Assembly (NCBI GenBank): GCA_020740775.1
Contig: JAHEWK010000035.1
Location: 186,001-250,000 of the forward strand
Reading direction: 5' to 3'
Source of the DNA: Ilyonectria destructans
Taxonomy: Eukaryota > Ascomycota > Sordariomycetes > Hypocreales > Nectriaceae
Length of the DNA stretch: 64,000 nucleotides
Shown: one piece after another, positions 10,852-20,771 of the stretch
Layout of the letters: the number at the start of each line of letters is the position of its first letter
How positions within the stretch are numbered: the first letter of the stretch is position 1
Translations under genes and position numbers: made by a program
The notes under the pieces: generated by a model
Databases searched by the model: none
Told to the model about the DNA's origin: nothing
Seen by the model: only the letters and a program-made list of their open reading frames with translations

Positions 10852-11781
10852 CCTCTTCCGAGTCACCCGCTTGAACCTGAAGTGGAAGGGCGTACTCCGC
10901 TCCTTATCGAGCTCCTTCCGATTGACCTTAAACAGTACGTTCCACGAGACAACGCTCGGCTTCGTGACAGCCATAGCACGGCGGATAAGACGCTTGACAG
11001 CGAAATGGATCTGCTGGAGCTCGGTGTCGTCATCGACCTCTGGATTCCCCGGATCGATGGTGTATTTGAGTGAAATTAGACCCCGTAGGAACTCCTTCTT
11101 CCCGCTGAATTCCTTCAGGTGGGTGGATGCTCCTAGCCTGCGGAGCCATGCATTCGGGGAAGCGAAATCGCCCTGCTCCTCGATATCCTCAGCCTCTTGC
11201 TTCCGGATGTATTTCGCCTTTGACTGGAAGGCTTCTAAGGCCTGCTGGATATTTGCCTCTACACCCTGTGCCTCAGCCCTCAAAGCATTAAGATCTTGGC
11301 CTCTTGCAACCTCAAAGTTTTCGCTGCGCGGACCCTTGGCGAAGAACTGTTGATAGAAGACTCCACTTCTCCACGGTGCATTGACCTGCTCCTCCTCGGC
11401 CTGAGCTGCTGATCGGCGGCCAGCTTTAAGCTTCTGATCCCATTTGTGAACCTCTTTGAGATGATGTCGGTTTCTCTTCAATTCAGGGCCTACAAACCGG
11501 CAGCTTGGCGTAAAGGTGCATCGAAACCCCCCAGTCTTCGGCTTTCCAAGTGCTTCAATTAGCATACTATCGTCGGGCAGGAACGGGATATCCCTGATTC
11601 CATCTTGTTCATGGATGATGTCGAGTGTAGCTGCCCACTGCTGTACCGGCTTGATCTGAGCCTTGAGTAGCTTGTGGGGTAGTGCCCGGAGATGTGATTC
11701 AATCCTGCACCCGATGATGATTGTCTCACAAGAGCGGCAACCAAGAACCCGGAGGTCTGGTAAATGAGTAAAGTATTCCAT
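10810..11781 (-). CDS. OrsD-domain (DUF3505) C2H2-like protein, C-terminally truncated
   Basis: The ATG at 11781 opens a 323-codon frame. The N-terminus reads MEYFTHLPDLRVLGCRSCET, the typical first zinc-finger half of fungal OrsD/DUF3505 proteins. A second finger (FRCTFTPSCRFVGPELKRNRHHLKEVH) follows at about residues 87-113. A charged central region ends with WLRRLGASTHLKEFSGKKEF and a helical stretch. The family has no firmly established function; members often sit in subtelomeric or repeat-rich regions and are often fused to, or next to, RecQ-like helicase segments. The last ~15 codons are read through the inverted-repeat element at 10716-10851, so the natural C-terminus is missing. Expression is possible but the protein is incomplete. 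Confidence 0.6.
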   Translation of the reverse strand: MEYFTHLPDLRVLGCRSCETIIIGCRIESHLRALPHKLLKAQIKPVQQWAATLDIIHEQDGIRDIPFLPDDSMLIEALGKPKTGGFRCTFTPSCRFVGPELKRNRHHLKEVHKWDQKLKAGRRSAAQAEEEQVNAPWRSGVFYQQFFAKGPRSENFEVARGQDLNALRAEAQGVEANIQQALEAFQSKAKYIRKQEAEDIEEQGDFASPNAWLRRLGASTHLKEFSGKKEFLRGLISLKYTIDPGNPEVDDDTELQQIHFAVKRLIRRAMAVTKPSVVSWNVLFKVNRKELDKERSTPFHFRFKRVTRKRYINRISTAPLSRR

Positions 11782-12915
11782 TGATAAACTGATTTTATTC
11801 AGGATCTAAACGCACCATGCCCAGCAGAGCATCGAATACTTCTTTACGCTCCTTTTACACTTCTCCTGAATCTCTCGTTGCTTTGTTCAGTTAATGAACA
11901 CGGATACAACTACTGCAGCCACTGCATCTTGTACTGCGCTCTGATTTGTTGGTCTGTGCATGCCACCCCTGTCACCCGACGAACATCAAAACTCAGGGTT
12001 ACAGTAAGATGCAATACAGCTCTATGAATACTATAGATTAAGAGAAAATAAATATGTAATTGGAATTGCATACGTGAGGTTAGTATCCTTACCAAGTTTC
12101 AGATCTACTGGATCTCTGGTGGTTAGGAAACAGCTAATTGCCACCTGCTCTATGAGTTAATTGACAGTTGCCCCATGTCATGCTAGCGCGTTTCGGTTTC
12201 CCACCTAAATTTAATTGACATCTACTAGATGTCGCAGCACATAGTCTCAGGGTCGTCTGCCATCATCAGAACGAGGAAGTTCTTGAGCAGGGTGTCACAG
12301 AATTGATGCAACCAGACGTGGATCTGGATGGGCCACGATCAATCGTGCAACACTCATAACGTTCCCCGACGCACTGCCGTCGCTAGCAGATAGCATGGCT
12401 GGTTCGGCAGGTGTCTCCCCGAAGCGCCGTGGCGCATCAGAAGGGCACTCAAAAGGTACCATGCAGGGTGCCATGTAGCGACGAGGTGTAGTGATTTGCT
12501 GGCTCACCATTTTTAGCTGATCAATCGTGGCATGCCTGCCCGACGCCAATCCCACTTGCGATTGATTGCGTTGTCAATTCTACAACCCGCGAGAAAGGAG
12601 CTGGTCGGCGTCCTGGAGCCGGGCTAAGTAGCGGGTGTCTCGTGTTCTGTCGTGGTCACATTGGCCTGGGCTCTTTGGTTATCGAGGAGTAACTAGGAAC
12701 ATTATTTTGGCTGACCCTGAGATATCGTTCTGTATGCGAGCGCTGTTATTGGGCGGTAAGGCCACCATTATCCGTGACATCGCTCCCAGTCAGCGGCATT
12801 CCGCGACCACACTCCTCCTCCGTCCAACATTGCCCAAATAGCGATGCACTTGGGCTATCATCGTCCTCTTTTGCGGCTTTCATAATCGTCGTGCCTTTTG
12901 GAGTTCGCTCTCACG
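11782..12915. other. Gene-free stretch upstream of two diverging relics
   Basis: A minus frame at 12295-12555 (86 codons) has no recognisable content. Otherwise I see only A/T-richer spacer that would include the promoter of the OrsD-like gene. Confidence 0.35.
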
Positions 12916-13298
12916 ATGGCCTTGGCGTGGAGATCGATGATTGGCTGGAGGGGTAGCGCTGGCGTGGCCGTAGTGGTGCTGCTGGCCACCTCACTCCATC
13001 CCATCGTCGCCAAGATTCGTCGACGCAGTGCCAAACCACGCTCTGGGACACTTGAAGTTCTCTCTGGCGGAGACGATGCCAAATTCGAGTTCGTTGGCAC
13101 TGCTCGTTCGAGCCGCACGCCTGGCTGACTCTGCTGCAGGATCATCGCTGTCCACGGCCTCGGTGCTGATCCAGATCACACATGGACTCAAGCTGTCCCC
13201 AAGGGCTCTGCCGATAGAACCCAAGAACCCGAAGCCGCCGTACATCGACCTGCAAAATCTCTGAGGAGGACCCACCTGCTTCGAGATTTACTCGCAGT
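12916..13298 (+). pseudogene. 5' fragment of an alpha/beta-hydrolase (lipase-like) NLR gene
   Basis: The ATG at 12916 gives a membrane-like segment (GVAVVVLLATSLHPIVA), then TLEVLSGGDDAKFE. A 51-nt intron (13089-13139; GTTCGT donor, GGCTGAC branch, CTGCAG acceptor) restores the frame to IIAVHGLGADPDHTWT and a RTHLLRDLL segment. IxxVHGLGAxPxHTWT is the start of the lipase/DUF676-like effector domain at the N-terminus of many fungal NB-ARC or NACHT proteins. Homology stops at about 13298, where an inverted piece of an NB-ARC gene begins. The catalytic serine region is absent, so this is a dead fragment. Confidence 0.6.
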
Positions 13299-13740
13299 AC
13301 TTGCCGTAGGGATTCATATGCGATACCGTCATAAGTGCTTCCCCACCGAATCGACCGATCGCGCCCCGGCTGGTGAGCCACTTACGCGTCACCAACTGCA
13401 CAAGGCGATGCATGTCGAAGCTGCCGTTATTCTTCTCCGTCACGAACGAGAAAGCTTTCAGGACACCTAACGCTTCTGTAAGCTCCATCTCGCTCCGCGG
13501 GCCCCCGTTCCGTTCGTGCTCGCCGTAATGCGATATAAACTGCGTCGGAATATCTTGACGATCGAGAATGCTCATGAATGAGAGGAGCTCGCTAGCTAAG
13601 GCGTGCTGCTGCTCAATCTGCTGGAACGAGAGAATCCACGTCTGCGCCACTGCCTGGGGAGCCTCGGAGTCTCGCCCGACCGTCTCGAACTCCTTACTGA
13701 GCAGGTGCACGATGTTCTTGTCTCCATCCGCGGCAAGTTG
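13290..13740 (-). pseudogene. Inverted fragment of an NB-ARC/TPR-type NLR gene (end of NB-ARC, start of TPR linker)
   Basis: The minus frame reads HLLSKEFETVGRDSE, AVAQTWILSFQQIEQQHALA, ELLSFMSILDRQDIPTQFI, ELTEALGVLKAFSFV, then FDMHRLVQLVTRKWL. This is the winged-helix part after NB-ARC in fungal NB-ARC/TPR proteins (often annotated as kinesin-light-chain-like). It stops at SHMNPYGKYCE, exactly where the + strand lipase fragment ends (about 13295). No P-loop or TPR units remain. Both pieces fit one lipase-NB-ARC-TPR architecture. Confidence 0.65.
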
Positions 13741-14177
13741 CAGTTTTCTGCAGGCGTACGTACGTCAAGCCCACCATCTAACAGCCTTGGCCCAGTGGTG
13801 AAGATCCCCCACGATTTCTTCAACCCATCTCGACAGGCAACACAGGCATGATAACAAATGAGGCAGCAGGTCAACGAGGGAGAGAGACCGCGTTCTTTAA
13901 AAGCCCAAGCTCCCTCCTTGTCTACGGAACCTGCCATTAGCTGAAATTACCACCAGCCAATATCAACTTCACGCTTGCCTTTTGCATTAAGAAATCATCG
14001 CTTTCTTTCACTCATTACACTGTAACGCCAACGCAATGAAGGTCCTCTTGGGACAGCTCAAATTGCTTCAAAGGGTCATCAATGACCCATGCGTTCCAGT
14101 ACTTTCGTTAATTGGAAATTCATTTTTATTTATTTTGCGTTCCCCGATGATTTAACATTCTATATTTCGGTCGAGAT
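13741..14177. other. Spacer downstream of the SulP gene
   Basis: No gene is recognised; it includes the A/T-rich 3' flank of the SulP transporter gene. Confidence 0.35.
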
Positions 14178-17100
14178 CTAACCCGCCGTCGTCAAGATGT
14201 ACGAGGTAATAGCGCTCATGCGCTCGCTAGTGAGCTTCAGGGACACCCTCAACAGTTCCCTACCAACCTCCGGCTGCTCGATTTGAATCTTGGCCCACTG
14301 CTCCCGGTCCATAAGCCAGACGACACAATCTCTCTCCACCACCGCAGTCGCCGTTCGATCAGTCTCGGAAAAGAAGGGGAGCTCGCCGCAGGTCGTGCCC
14401 GCCACGATGCTCTCGCAAAGCCATCCTGAGGGAGGTCGTATTCAGCCCGGATGATGCCCCGTTCCAACATGTAGAAGCCGTTCGCCGACTCTCCGCGCCG
14501 GAAAAGAATGGTACCGGCCGGATACTCGCGTCGGGTAAAGTATGAGGTTGCTGGGAACCAGAAGTTCTCGTTTCTTTCCTCGTTTCTTTCACTGAGGCCC
14601 TGGAAGATCTGGAGCATGAGCCTAAGAGGCTCTTTGAAGCTCATCCATCTGGATGGATGCTGCACGTCGACACTGCTCAGCGCATCCTGGGCAGCCTCGA
14701 CAAGATAGTTTCGCCGAGGTGAGTTGAAGGGCGGGTCGAATGAGGAGAACGCAGTCGAAGATCTCGCAGGGACATCCAAGTTCTGGACGGAAACTCGCTT
14801 CAAAGAAAGCTCCTCCTGTCTCGCATATAGGGTTTTTAGAAGCTCGTTCTCGCAGCTCTCCAATGCAGAGTTAAGATCGGGCACCATCATGACATCGATT
14901 CCATCGCTTCCTAATCCAACGGCCCTCAGGTTTCGACCAAGCTCACTGTCGCAGTCAACACCACTCAGGACAAAAACAACGTCCTTGTTGTTGAGAAGCC
15001 TACTGATGGTATTGAACGCTTCACCGGCCGAGTAATCAAGGCCAGAAACGTGCCACAAGTCCAATATTAGGAACTTGATGGGCTGCTTGGCAAATGCACT
15101 GTCCTCCAACAGGCCTCGAATCTTCTCCTCGACGCTCACAACGGTTCCGAAGAAGAGATACCCCGTGAGCTTCACAATATAAATCTGGCAGCCAACCCGG
15201 TGCAGGTAGTGATGCTGCCAGGGATTGCGCCTCACAGTGGAAGTGACAATATCACCAGAATAGTTTCCACGGATAGCTGACACCAGTGAAGTTTGTAGAA
15301 TGAGTGATGCGAAGGCTAGCAAGATGCCAACCCCGATACCCACCACAAAGTCGTGAATGCCCATGACGAGCACAATTACGACTACGGTTATGTACTCAGC
15401 GAGCTTGAGCTTCTTGCGGGGGAGCCATAGCGCCTCCAACATGAGCTCAAAGCCCAGATCAAAGATCAAAGTGCCCACCATCATGACCGGAATGAATCCG
15501 ATAAGTGATGGGCCAACAAGCATGACGCCGAAGGTGGCGGCAGCTAGCATGTAGCCTGCGAGACGTGTGTTTCCGCCTGACCGCATGAAAAACACGGTGT
15601 TCGCATAGACCAAATAGTTCTGGATGCTGCCAAAGCAACCAGACAGGAAATTGGAATAGCCATGAAGCCTCAGCTCCTTGTCGAGATCAGCGTGGTCTTC
15701 GCCGCAGTTCAGGGCCAAGGCAGGGACGTTGATCGGGACATGTAGGATACCGAAGAAGGTTAAGGCGAACATGGCAGGGATACATTCGACGACTGCATCC
15801 CAGCGCACAAGTTTGAACTCTGATGTGATTGTTAGAATGGTTGCCAAAGACATCTATAGAGAGTGAAAAGCACTTACGGTAGAGAGTGTAGAAATACCAC
15901 CACGGCTCCCAGGAGGGTGGCCCTTGGAAAATCCATCCTTGGTCACGCAATGTATCCACATCCAACACATCGAGAGCCAATACAAAAAAGTAAAAAACCA
16001 AGGGAATCGCCAAGATAAACAAAGGCAAAAAGAACTTGGAGGTAATTTTTGACTGCTCGTAGAAGAGAAGAATGGCCAGTATCAGGGGGACAACCCAGAG
16101 CGGTACGGTTGATGGGTTTATCAACTTCTTCAGCGTGTCAAGGTCATATTCCAGACTACCGTCGAGGCGAGCCGATACCTCGAACCCCGTAGCGACCAAG
16201 AACCATCCGACGCCACCTATACATCCAATCAAGATGTGCCGGGGGATGAACCCCACCATATATCCAACCTTGAATCGGCCCATGAGATAGAAGACGAGGC
16301 CGGTAATCATGGCACTTATGGAGTATGACACGATAGTGGTGGCAATGGTGGCGTCAGGGTTATTCTCTCCAACCGTATTGGTGATTCGGAACGCCATGTT
16401 GTGAAAGAACGGCACCACCTCGATCTGCGGCGTGTTAGTCAATGACGCCGGAATTGCGCCATACTACCTTATCAGAGACTCACCAATTCAGACCCCACGG
16501 CTCCCTTAAAGATACTGCCCGATGAGAATGTGATTTGTGACACGATGGTGCTGACATAGAAAACTGAGATACCGGCAGATCCTAGATGTGAAAAGATTGG
16601 CTTTCCCAGAGGAAAAAGAATCATGCCTGTTATCCGTCAGCGAATTGTATAAGCGCCCCATAACAGTTTAACGCACCGTAAGAGAGCGCATCTAGAATGT
16701 TGAGCAATACACCAACAGCCACGGCGGGCAAGCATGAGACGGGAGTAACCACCGTGTTGTGCCATATTGCCTTGCCATCCCAGCGGCGCAGATTGACGGC
16801 GACCGCAACGCTATGTGTCATTCGTTCTTCCACCTTGTGGCCTGCTTCTACCAAACCGCTTATCCAAGGACGCTTTGCGCGAGATTTCTGACCCTCAAGA
16901 TCCTCTGTGTAAGACCGCCTGCCGCCTGAAGTCACCCTCGACATCAGTGGCGTGCGCTCCGAACTGGCATCGGTATGGAAACGCGGCTCGGGCTGGTTTC
17001 GGTCCCCATCGTTTTCTTCATGTTCGGTCTCGGGAGGGTGATGTTGAGCCATCGACTGAGGAGGGGAGCCCTTGAGGAGGTTTGCAAGAACCGAGGGCCC

Positions 17101-17714
17101 GGCGGGCGCATGTGTGTCGCGCTCGGCCTCTGGCGACGGCGGCTCAGATACCTCTACAATCGTTGTCGAGTTGCGCGCATGGTCAGCTATGGAAGACTCG
17201 TCGCCGTAATCGGACACGGCGACTTCGTGGACGGATGATCGCGAGCGTAGGAATACGGGGCTTGGGGGAGCTTTTCCGTCTGAGAGGAGGTAGGTGGCAA
17301 GCTCCGCGGTGTCTTGACGAATGTTTCTCGCATTTTGAACACTATCTACCGGAACTAGTCCGCAGGAGTTAGCGATTTTGGATTGTCTTCAAATTTTTTT
17401 TATTTGGAAACAAAAGCTGGGTGTAAGCAGGCGATGGTGTGGAGATGATAAGGGCATTAAGCGCATTAACTAAACATACCCAGTAAGTCATCTCGCACAG
17501 AGCTGTGAATAAAGGATCGAATGGGCTCTCTATGGCTAGGCGCGGAGCTGATGGAAGTCGGGCGAGCTTGCGTAGTAGTAGTAGAAGTTTGGTGGGAACC
17601 GTGTGAAGGGCTGGAGCTGAAGCCGTCGGCAGGTTGGAGCTGCGGGGGATCGCGCTGCGAGGTCGAGCTCAATGCCCTCCTCCTCCATGGAGTGAAGCCG
17701 AGCGGCGAAGACAT
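14178..17714 (-). CDS. Vacuolar-type SulP/SLC26 transporter with STAS and cyclic-nucleotide-binding-like domains; suspected frameshift
   Basis: Five exons can be read on the minus strand: 17714-17480, 17354-16677, 16626-16484, 16424-15878 and 15819-14178. The introns (125, 50, 59 and 58 nt) have GT-AG ends and CTAAC/CTGAC-like branch sites. The product (about 1080 aa) has a long acidic/serine N-terminus, then SulP membrane helices (NILDALSYGMILFPLG, GRFKVGYMVGFIPRHILIG, FLPLFILAIPLVFYFFVLAL, PAMFALTFFGILHVPINVPA). A STAS domain (FLILDLWHVSGLDYSAGEAF) and a CAP/cNMP fold (EYPAGTILFRRGESANGFYM ... GTTCGELPFFSETDRTAT) follow. This order matches the yeast vacuolar protein Ygr125w/Vsb1 and fungal relatives, linked to vacuolar transport. 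Near 14411-14421 the frame must shift by one base (ending DLPQDGF, resuming ESIVAGTTCG), so the cNMP domain is broken unless this is a sequencing error. Confidence 0.8.
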
Positions 17715-18178
17715 TGGATCAGCTCAAAGCTCGGAACTGGCCGATGAAGCTCCAGGAGACAGCCGGAAAATGGGAGGGATTGGGCATAGTTATTAATATC
17801 GCATGTATGAGGACACGACAACGAAGAACGGAAAACATAGAGAAACTCAAACCACCACGAAAGGCAGAAGAAAAAGCATTCCAGACCTCAGATAGTGGAC
17901 AGACGGCGAGAGTTCGTGGGGAATGAAGTAACGAAACTCATTGACCGAGTCCTGGTGGGTCATGGCACCAGCGAGCGGGCGCAAGCTGTGGCAATAAGTT
18001 TGAATAACATATGGGTATCCTTTAATTTGTTGTCATGCCGCTTTAAAATCCACTCTGAACCACTTAACGACAGTAAACCTCCTCTGCAAGAAGAAGAGCT
18101 GAAACTTAAAAGCAGCATCATCGCTCTTCCTAATTAAGCTAAAACAATACGGCGGTACCTGATAATGATTCAAACTTA
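17715..18178. other. Promoter side of the SulP gene, no gene seen
   Basis: Spacer that should hold the SulP promoter. No coding content is recognised. Confidence 0.35.
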
Positions 18179-18399
18179 TTGCCACACACTGTAGGTAGTA
18201 CGTACGTGAACGCCCGTAAACTAGTCAACTCAAGAAAAACCTTGCTTTCGATTCCCTTGTCTGTTTTGCATGTGGGCTCGCCCCTCAACACTCACAGACC
18301 TGGCACCGAACTCGCCCCTGCAGAGGGGTTGCTAACCAGTGCTGTGCGCAGCCGTTTCATCGCACTCTTAGGGAACAAAAATCCCCAGACGTTGCTCGT

Positions 18400-18630
18400 T
18401 CACCCATCCTCACAACCATGTCCAATTCCCCTTCGTCCAACGCAGCCGTTGGCAGCGTGCCCTCCACAGCCGACGGCTCTGGTGAGCGATCCTGCCATCG
18501 TTGGCGCTGCCCCTCTTGTTCCTCAGCCTGACCCGCTCCGCCCGCCGATTTTGCCCCCAACCTGCCTACTGACCTTTCCAGTTAACACTGAGGCGCCCGC
18601 CAATTTCCCTCCTCGCCGAATGTGGTTCGG
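18400..18630 (+). pseudogene. Fragment of the 5' coding region of a C2H2 factor
   Basis: DNA at about 18530-18625 is closely similar to 29328-29440, the segment just upstream of the zinc fingers of the C2H2 relic at 29.4 kb (shared GACCCGCTCCGCCCG and AAGGCGCCCGCCAATTT-like blocks). Here it breaks off before the fingers. A frame starting ATG at 18420 (SNSPSSNAAVGSVPSTADGS) looks like a plausible N-terminus. It is therefore a 5' duplicate of a zinc-finger gene. Confidence 0.45.
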
Positions 18631-18679
18631 CATAACTGGCGAAGTAGATGCCACAGATGCCTCTGCGACTAGTGACTTA

Positions 18680-18945
18680 TGTACGGTAATGGCGCCAAGA
18701 TTGTAAGTAGGCGTGCATTACCTGGCTCAAACGATAGGTGAGATGCAAACCCAACGTGAACTGTCTGGACGCAGTCACCAGCGTCGGTGCGCCAGATCCG
18801 TACCGTCTGGTCCTCCGAGGCTGACGCTACGAGCTCCGAGTGAGAAGGCCACCGACCTAACGGAGCCGCTATGGCCCTTGAGTTCCTGGATGCAATCACC
18901 CGGGTTTGAGGATACAGGGGTGTCGGGCTGTTTGATAGCTCTTAT
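18680..18945 (-). pseudogene. WD40-repeat relic of a NACHT-WD40 (HET-E-like) NLR
   Basis: In one minus frame GDCIQELKGHSGSVRSVAFS is read; in the next, HSELVASASEDQTVRIWR followed by TDAGDCVQTVHVGFASHLSF. Together this is one WD40 blade plus the start of the typical last blade of fungal HET-D/HET-E family proteins (GHSxxVxSVAFSxDSxLVASASxDxTVxxW). A frameshift lies near 18850. No NACHT domain is nearby, so it is a small translocated 3' fragment. Confidence 0.6.
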
Positions 18946-18966
18946 CTTTTGCGACGCACGGTCCAT

Positions 18967-19539
18967 AATATCCCGAGCAAGTCATCAATTGACGCCTGAA
19001 AAAGACAATAAAATCGGTTCACAGCGCTGCATTATGAGAAGGGTAAGTCTATGAGATGAGCGATATTTTCGCTTTCAATTGATATAATTTTCTTGATCGA
19101 TATTGCTGTTGTTGATTTTTTGTAGAATATATTCCTCGCCACCATTTGCATCTGAAAACCACGAGACACCGGCCCAACCCTACCCCGAAACGAGCATTGG
19201 TGTGATTGGTGATTGATGATTGATGCAGCCAATCCATGCGACCAATCCATCCAGCCAACTGCAGAGAGTTGATATCATTCTGACCCCAAAATTCGCCAAC
19301 TATGACGGCATTTCCAAATCGGTGAAGAGGGGTATGATGGCCCTCATCGTTCTCAAATTGCGAGGCCGGCAGGGCCGCCTGTACACCACCCCGTCACTCC
19401 CCCAGGCCGTCTCTTCTCAGTCCTGCTTCCGCGAGGCTCATGAAATATGAAGCTCATTTAGCGGCTCCATTTTCGAGCCACACACGATCATACGAGTTTC
19501 CTTCCACAGAATCGGTCCCAGCTATCCTATGTATTTAAC
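18967..19539. other. Spacer upstream of the SCOC-like gene
   Basis: No gene is recognised. It includes the probable promoter of the gene at 19540 and a short repeat of ATTGGTGATTGATGATTGATG near 19204. Confidence 0.35.
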
Positions 19540-20018
19540 ATGACAAAGATGGACGGGCAACATCTCCTTCCTAGCTTTAGGCCCAACGATCCACATCCAG
19601 CCATGATCGGGTCGGTTGGCTGGCGAGGGCGCCTACCACATTCGTCCATTCGTGCTCCTAGCCAAGACACCAGCGAGCCTGTCGAGACAACAATTGAACC
19701 AGATGACTTGCGGGCCATGAGCCCGCGGATGACAAGCGAGGATGTTGAAGCGTTGGAGCGTGAAATGCATACTGAACTGCGCCGGTTAGTGAAGACTATG
19801 GGATCTGCCGTGAACGTTAGATGTGTCCGCGAGGGTGGCCATCTTGGGAACTGCTCACTGACGTTTGTTCCTGTGGATCTAGGCATGCGAAGGCGTTGCA
19901 GGACTCGTTACTCCTCATCTTTAACCGCGTTGAGGCAGTTAAGAAGGGACATGAGAAGTTAGACAGCAACAAGAAGTTACTGCAGAAGTATATTGGAGAT
20001 TTGACTAGCATGCCCTAG
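19540..20018 (+). CDS. SCOC-type short coiled-coil protein (DUF2205), two exons
   Basis: Exon 1 (19540-19784) and exon 2 (19883-20018) are joined by removing a 98-nt intron (GTTAGT donor, CACTGAC branch, ATCTAG acceptor), giving about 126 aa. The second half is the SCOCO coiled coil: MSPRMTSEDVEALEREMHTE, then AKALQDSLLLIFNRVEAVKK and NKKLLQKYIGDLTSMP to the stop. In animals SCOC is an Arl1/Golgi-associated coiled-coil protein; fungal members are small and little studied, so a Golgi/trafficking role is by family. The first ~55 residues are not conserved in appearance, and translation could instead start at the ATG of MSPRMTSED. It appears intact. Confidence 0.7.
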
Positions 20019-20584
20019 AACATGGCTTCGGGCAGCCACGAGCCAGCGCACATCTTACATTCAACTCCAGACCTGGTTGTTCTATCCCTGCTACCTCTAG
20101 AACTAGCTAGTCCTTGCTGCCTTCAGAAATGGATGCGCATCATCACATCCATGCAGCCTCCAAAACTGGCTTCTCCATTCCTTTACCATCTAGAAACGGC
20201 TCTTTGCCATCCAAACATAGCCTCCAACTACTTGTCACACAGAATTTCATCATCACAAGAGGCTTGAATTACACACCCCTTCTGTCCATCTACTGTGGTC
20301 TACGAGACGGAATTCGTTGGAGAGCTAACGGAAAGCAGGTTTCAAAAACCAGTTAAAGAATGCCAGTATACTACCAATAAGACAGAAGCGGCGACCGTCC
20401 AATGGGATATTGGATGGTAAGCAGCCGATGATAGGAGTCTAGCGACTGTTCGGCAGATTTAAGTAAGAGCACCGGGATCTGGCCTGATCTGCGTCGAGCC
20501 CATATTTGTCATCAACCGTCGCTATTTGTCGACGCTTGGTTTCTACCTGGCGACTCCGACAGGTACAGTGGGGGGCCAAAAGTT
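20019..20584. other. 3' flank of the SCOC-like gene
   Basis: I see no gene. The sequence continues without recognisable repeats up to the copia LTR at 20590. Confidence 0.35.
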
Positions 20585-20589
20585 ACGAC

Positions 20590-20771
20590 TGTCACGGGCC
20601 AGGGCCCATATCCTTGCGGCTGTGCCGCAAGACGTACTAGGCACGTGCGCGCCAGGGATGATAATCGTTCCACAGCTCAGGGGCACTTGGGAACTTCTTT
20701 CTTCTTCATCTTTGATGTAAATAGCATCCTGGACTAGATAGCTGGAATACAGTTACTAGAGGCCGTTCACA
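20590..20771 (-). repeat. Copia-type LTR
   Basis: This is 182 bp bounded by TGTCACGG...GTTCACA, that is TG...CA on either strand. It is nearly identical to the solo LTR at 38416-38602. On the minus strand it follows directly on the truncated reverse-transcriptase coding sequence at 20772. The flanking 5-mers (ACGAC and GAAGT) differ, so it is not a simple solo insertion. Confidence 0.7.

Noticed and set aside
10624..11353. Plus frames of 149 and 182 codons
   Set aside because: They are antisense to the OrsD-domain gene, which has recognisable fingers on the minus strand.
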